A stretch of 5,866 bases of DNA, from positions 1 through 5,866 of the forward strand of contig JALVUY010000254.1 in NCBI GenBank assembly GCA_027023665.1. The letters are read 5' to 3'. The translations under genes were made by a program, and so were the position numbers. This document shows, in pieces, positions 5,801 through 5,866 of this stretch; the first letter of the stretch is position 1, and every line of letters begins with the position of its first letter. Origin of the DNA: Methanocaldococcaceae archaeon (GTDB taxonomy: Archaea; AGJL01; Methanococci; Methanococcales; Methanocaldococcaceae). Under the pieces are notes generated by a model. It was given only the letters and a program-made list of their open reading frames with translations, made no database searches and was not told where the DNA came from.

Positions 5801-5866
5801 ACAGAAAACTCAGACGGAGTTCGCAAAAGAGTCTCTAAACTTTCGAAACGAGTATAAATATTATTG

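Larger units (their letters stand above)
5622..5866 (-). promoter_or_regulatory. CRISPR leader region
   Basis: This 245-nt AT-rich, gene-free flank abuts the intact repeat R83. It contains two promoter-like elements pointing into the array and an imperfect dyad at 5761-5800. Leaders of this kind drive pre-crRNA transcription and dock the Cas1-Cas2 integration complex next to the first repeat. I see no convincing reading frame on either strand. Beyond 5800 only small elements are visible: a 5-bp AACTC/GAGTT inverted repeat near 5808-5822, a TTTCGAAA palindrome near 5841, and TATAAATA near 5853. The upstream limit of the functional leader is unknown and may lie well before 5866. Confidence 0.8.

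Noticed and set aside
5851..5866. TATAAATATTATTG at the right edge as a divergent gene promoter
   Set aside because: I found no adequately placed -35 box, and the window ends before any gene. AT-rich chance is sufficient.

Overview
This window is almost entirely one very large CRISPR array. It holds 83 intact copies of a 30-nt direct repeat (first at 80-109, last at 5592-5621), one decayed copy at 13-42, and 83 spacers. I see no protein-coding or RNA gene in the window. The open frames visible in it are artefacts of the repeat, read as FQFLIGWLQT or VSIPHRLATN. No cas gene is present. Repeats and spacers are numbered here from left to right on the + strand: R0 is the decayed copy, R1-R83 are intact, and spacer sN follows RN.

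Orientation. Read on the minus strand, the repeat begins GTTTGTAGCC and ends GGAATTGAAAC. It therefore carries the ATTGAAAC 3' end that forms the crRNA 5' handle in many type I-B and type III systems. Two other facts agree. The left-most repeat is decayed in exactly the half expected of a trailer-end repeat, and the right flank (5622-5866) is an AT-rich, gene-free stretch with promoter-like elements pointing into the array. The array is thus most likely transcribed right to left, with the leader at 5622-5866, the newest spacers near 5600 and the oldest near 43.

Spacers. Lengths are 35-40 nt, apart from one 49-nt spacer (s56). Most look unrelated to one another, but there are informative exceptions. 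One pair is identical (s37 = s43). One pair is a diverged version of the same hairpin (s3 and s44). Three spacers (s54, s46, s58) appear to tile about 80 nt of one invader, and this exposes a likely 5'-TTG PAM for two of them. Several spacers carry Shine-Dalgarno plus start-codon signatures, consistent with capture of phage or plasmid gene starts.

Organism. Base composition is AT-rich, and several spacers carry strong GGAGG-type ribosome binding sites. The repeat family (ATTGAAAC end, GTTT start, no strong internal hairpin) is common in Firmicutes/Clostridia and Thermotogae, including thermophiles. I infer a bacterium of that kind with low-to-moderate confidence. The cas subtype (I-B, III, or both sharing the array) cannot be settled without flanking genes. 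The inferred PAM leans towards type I.
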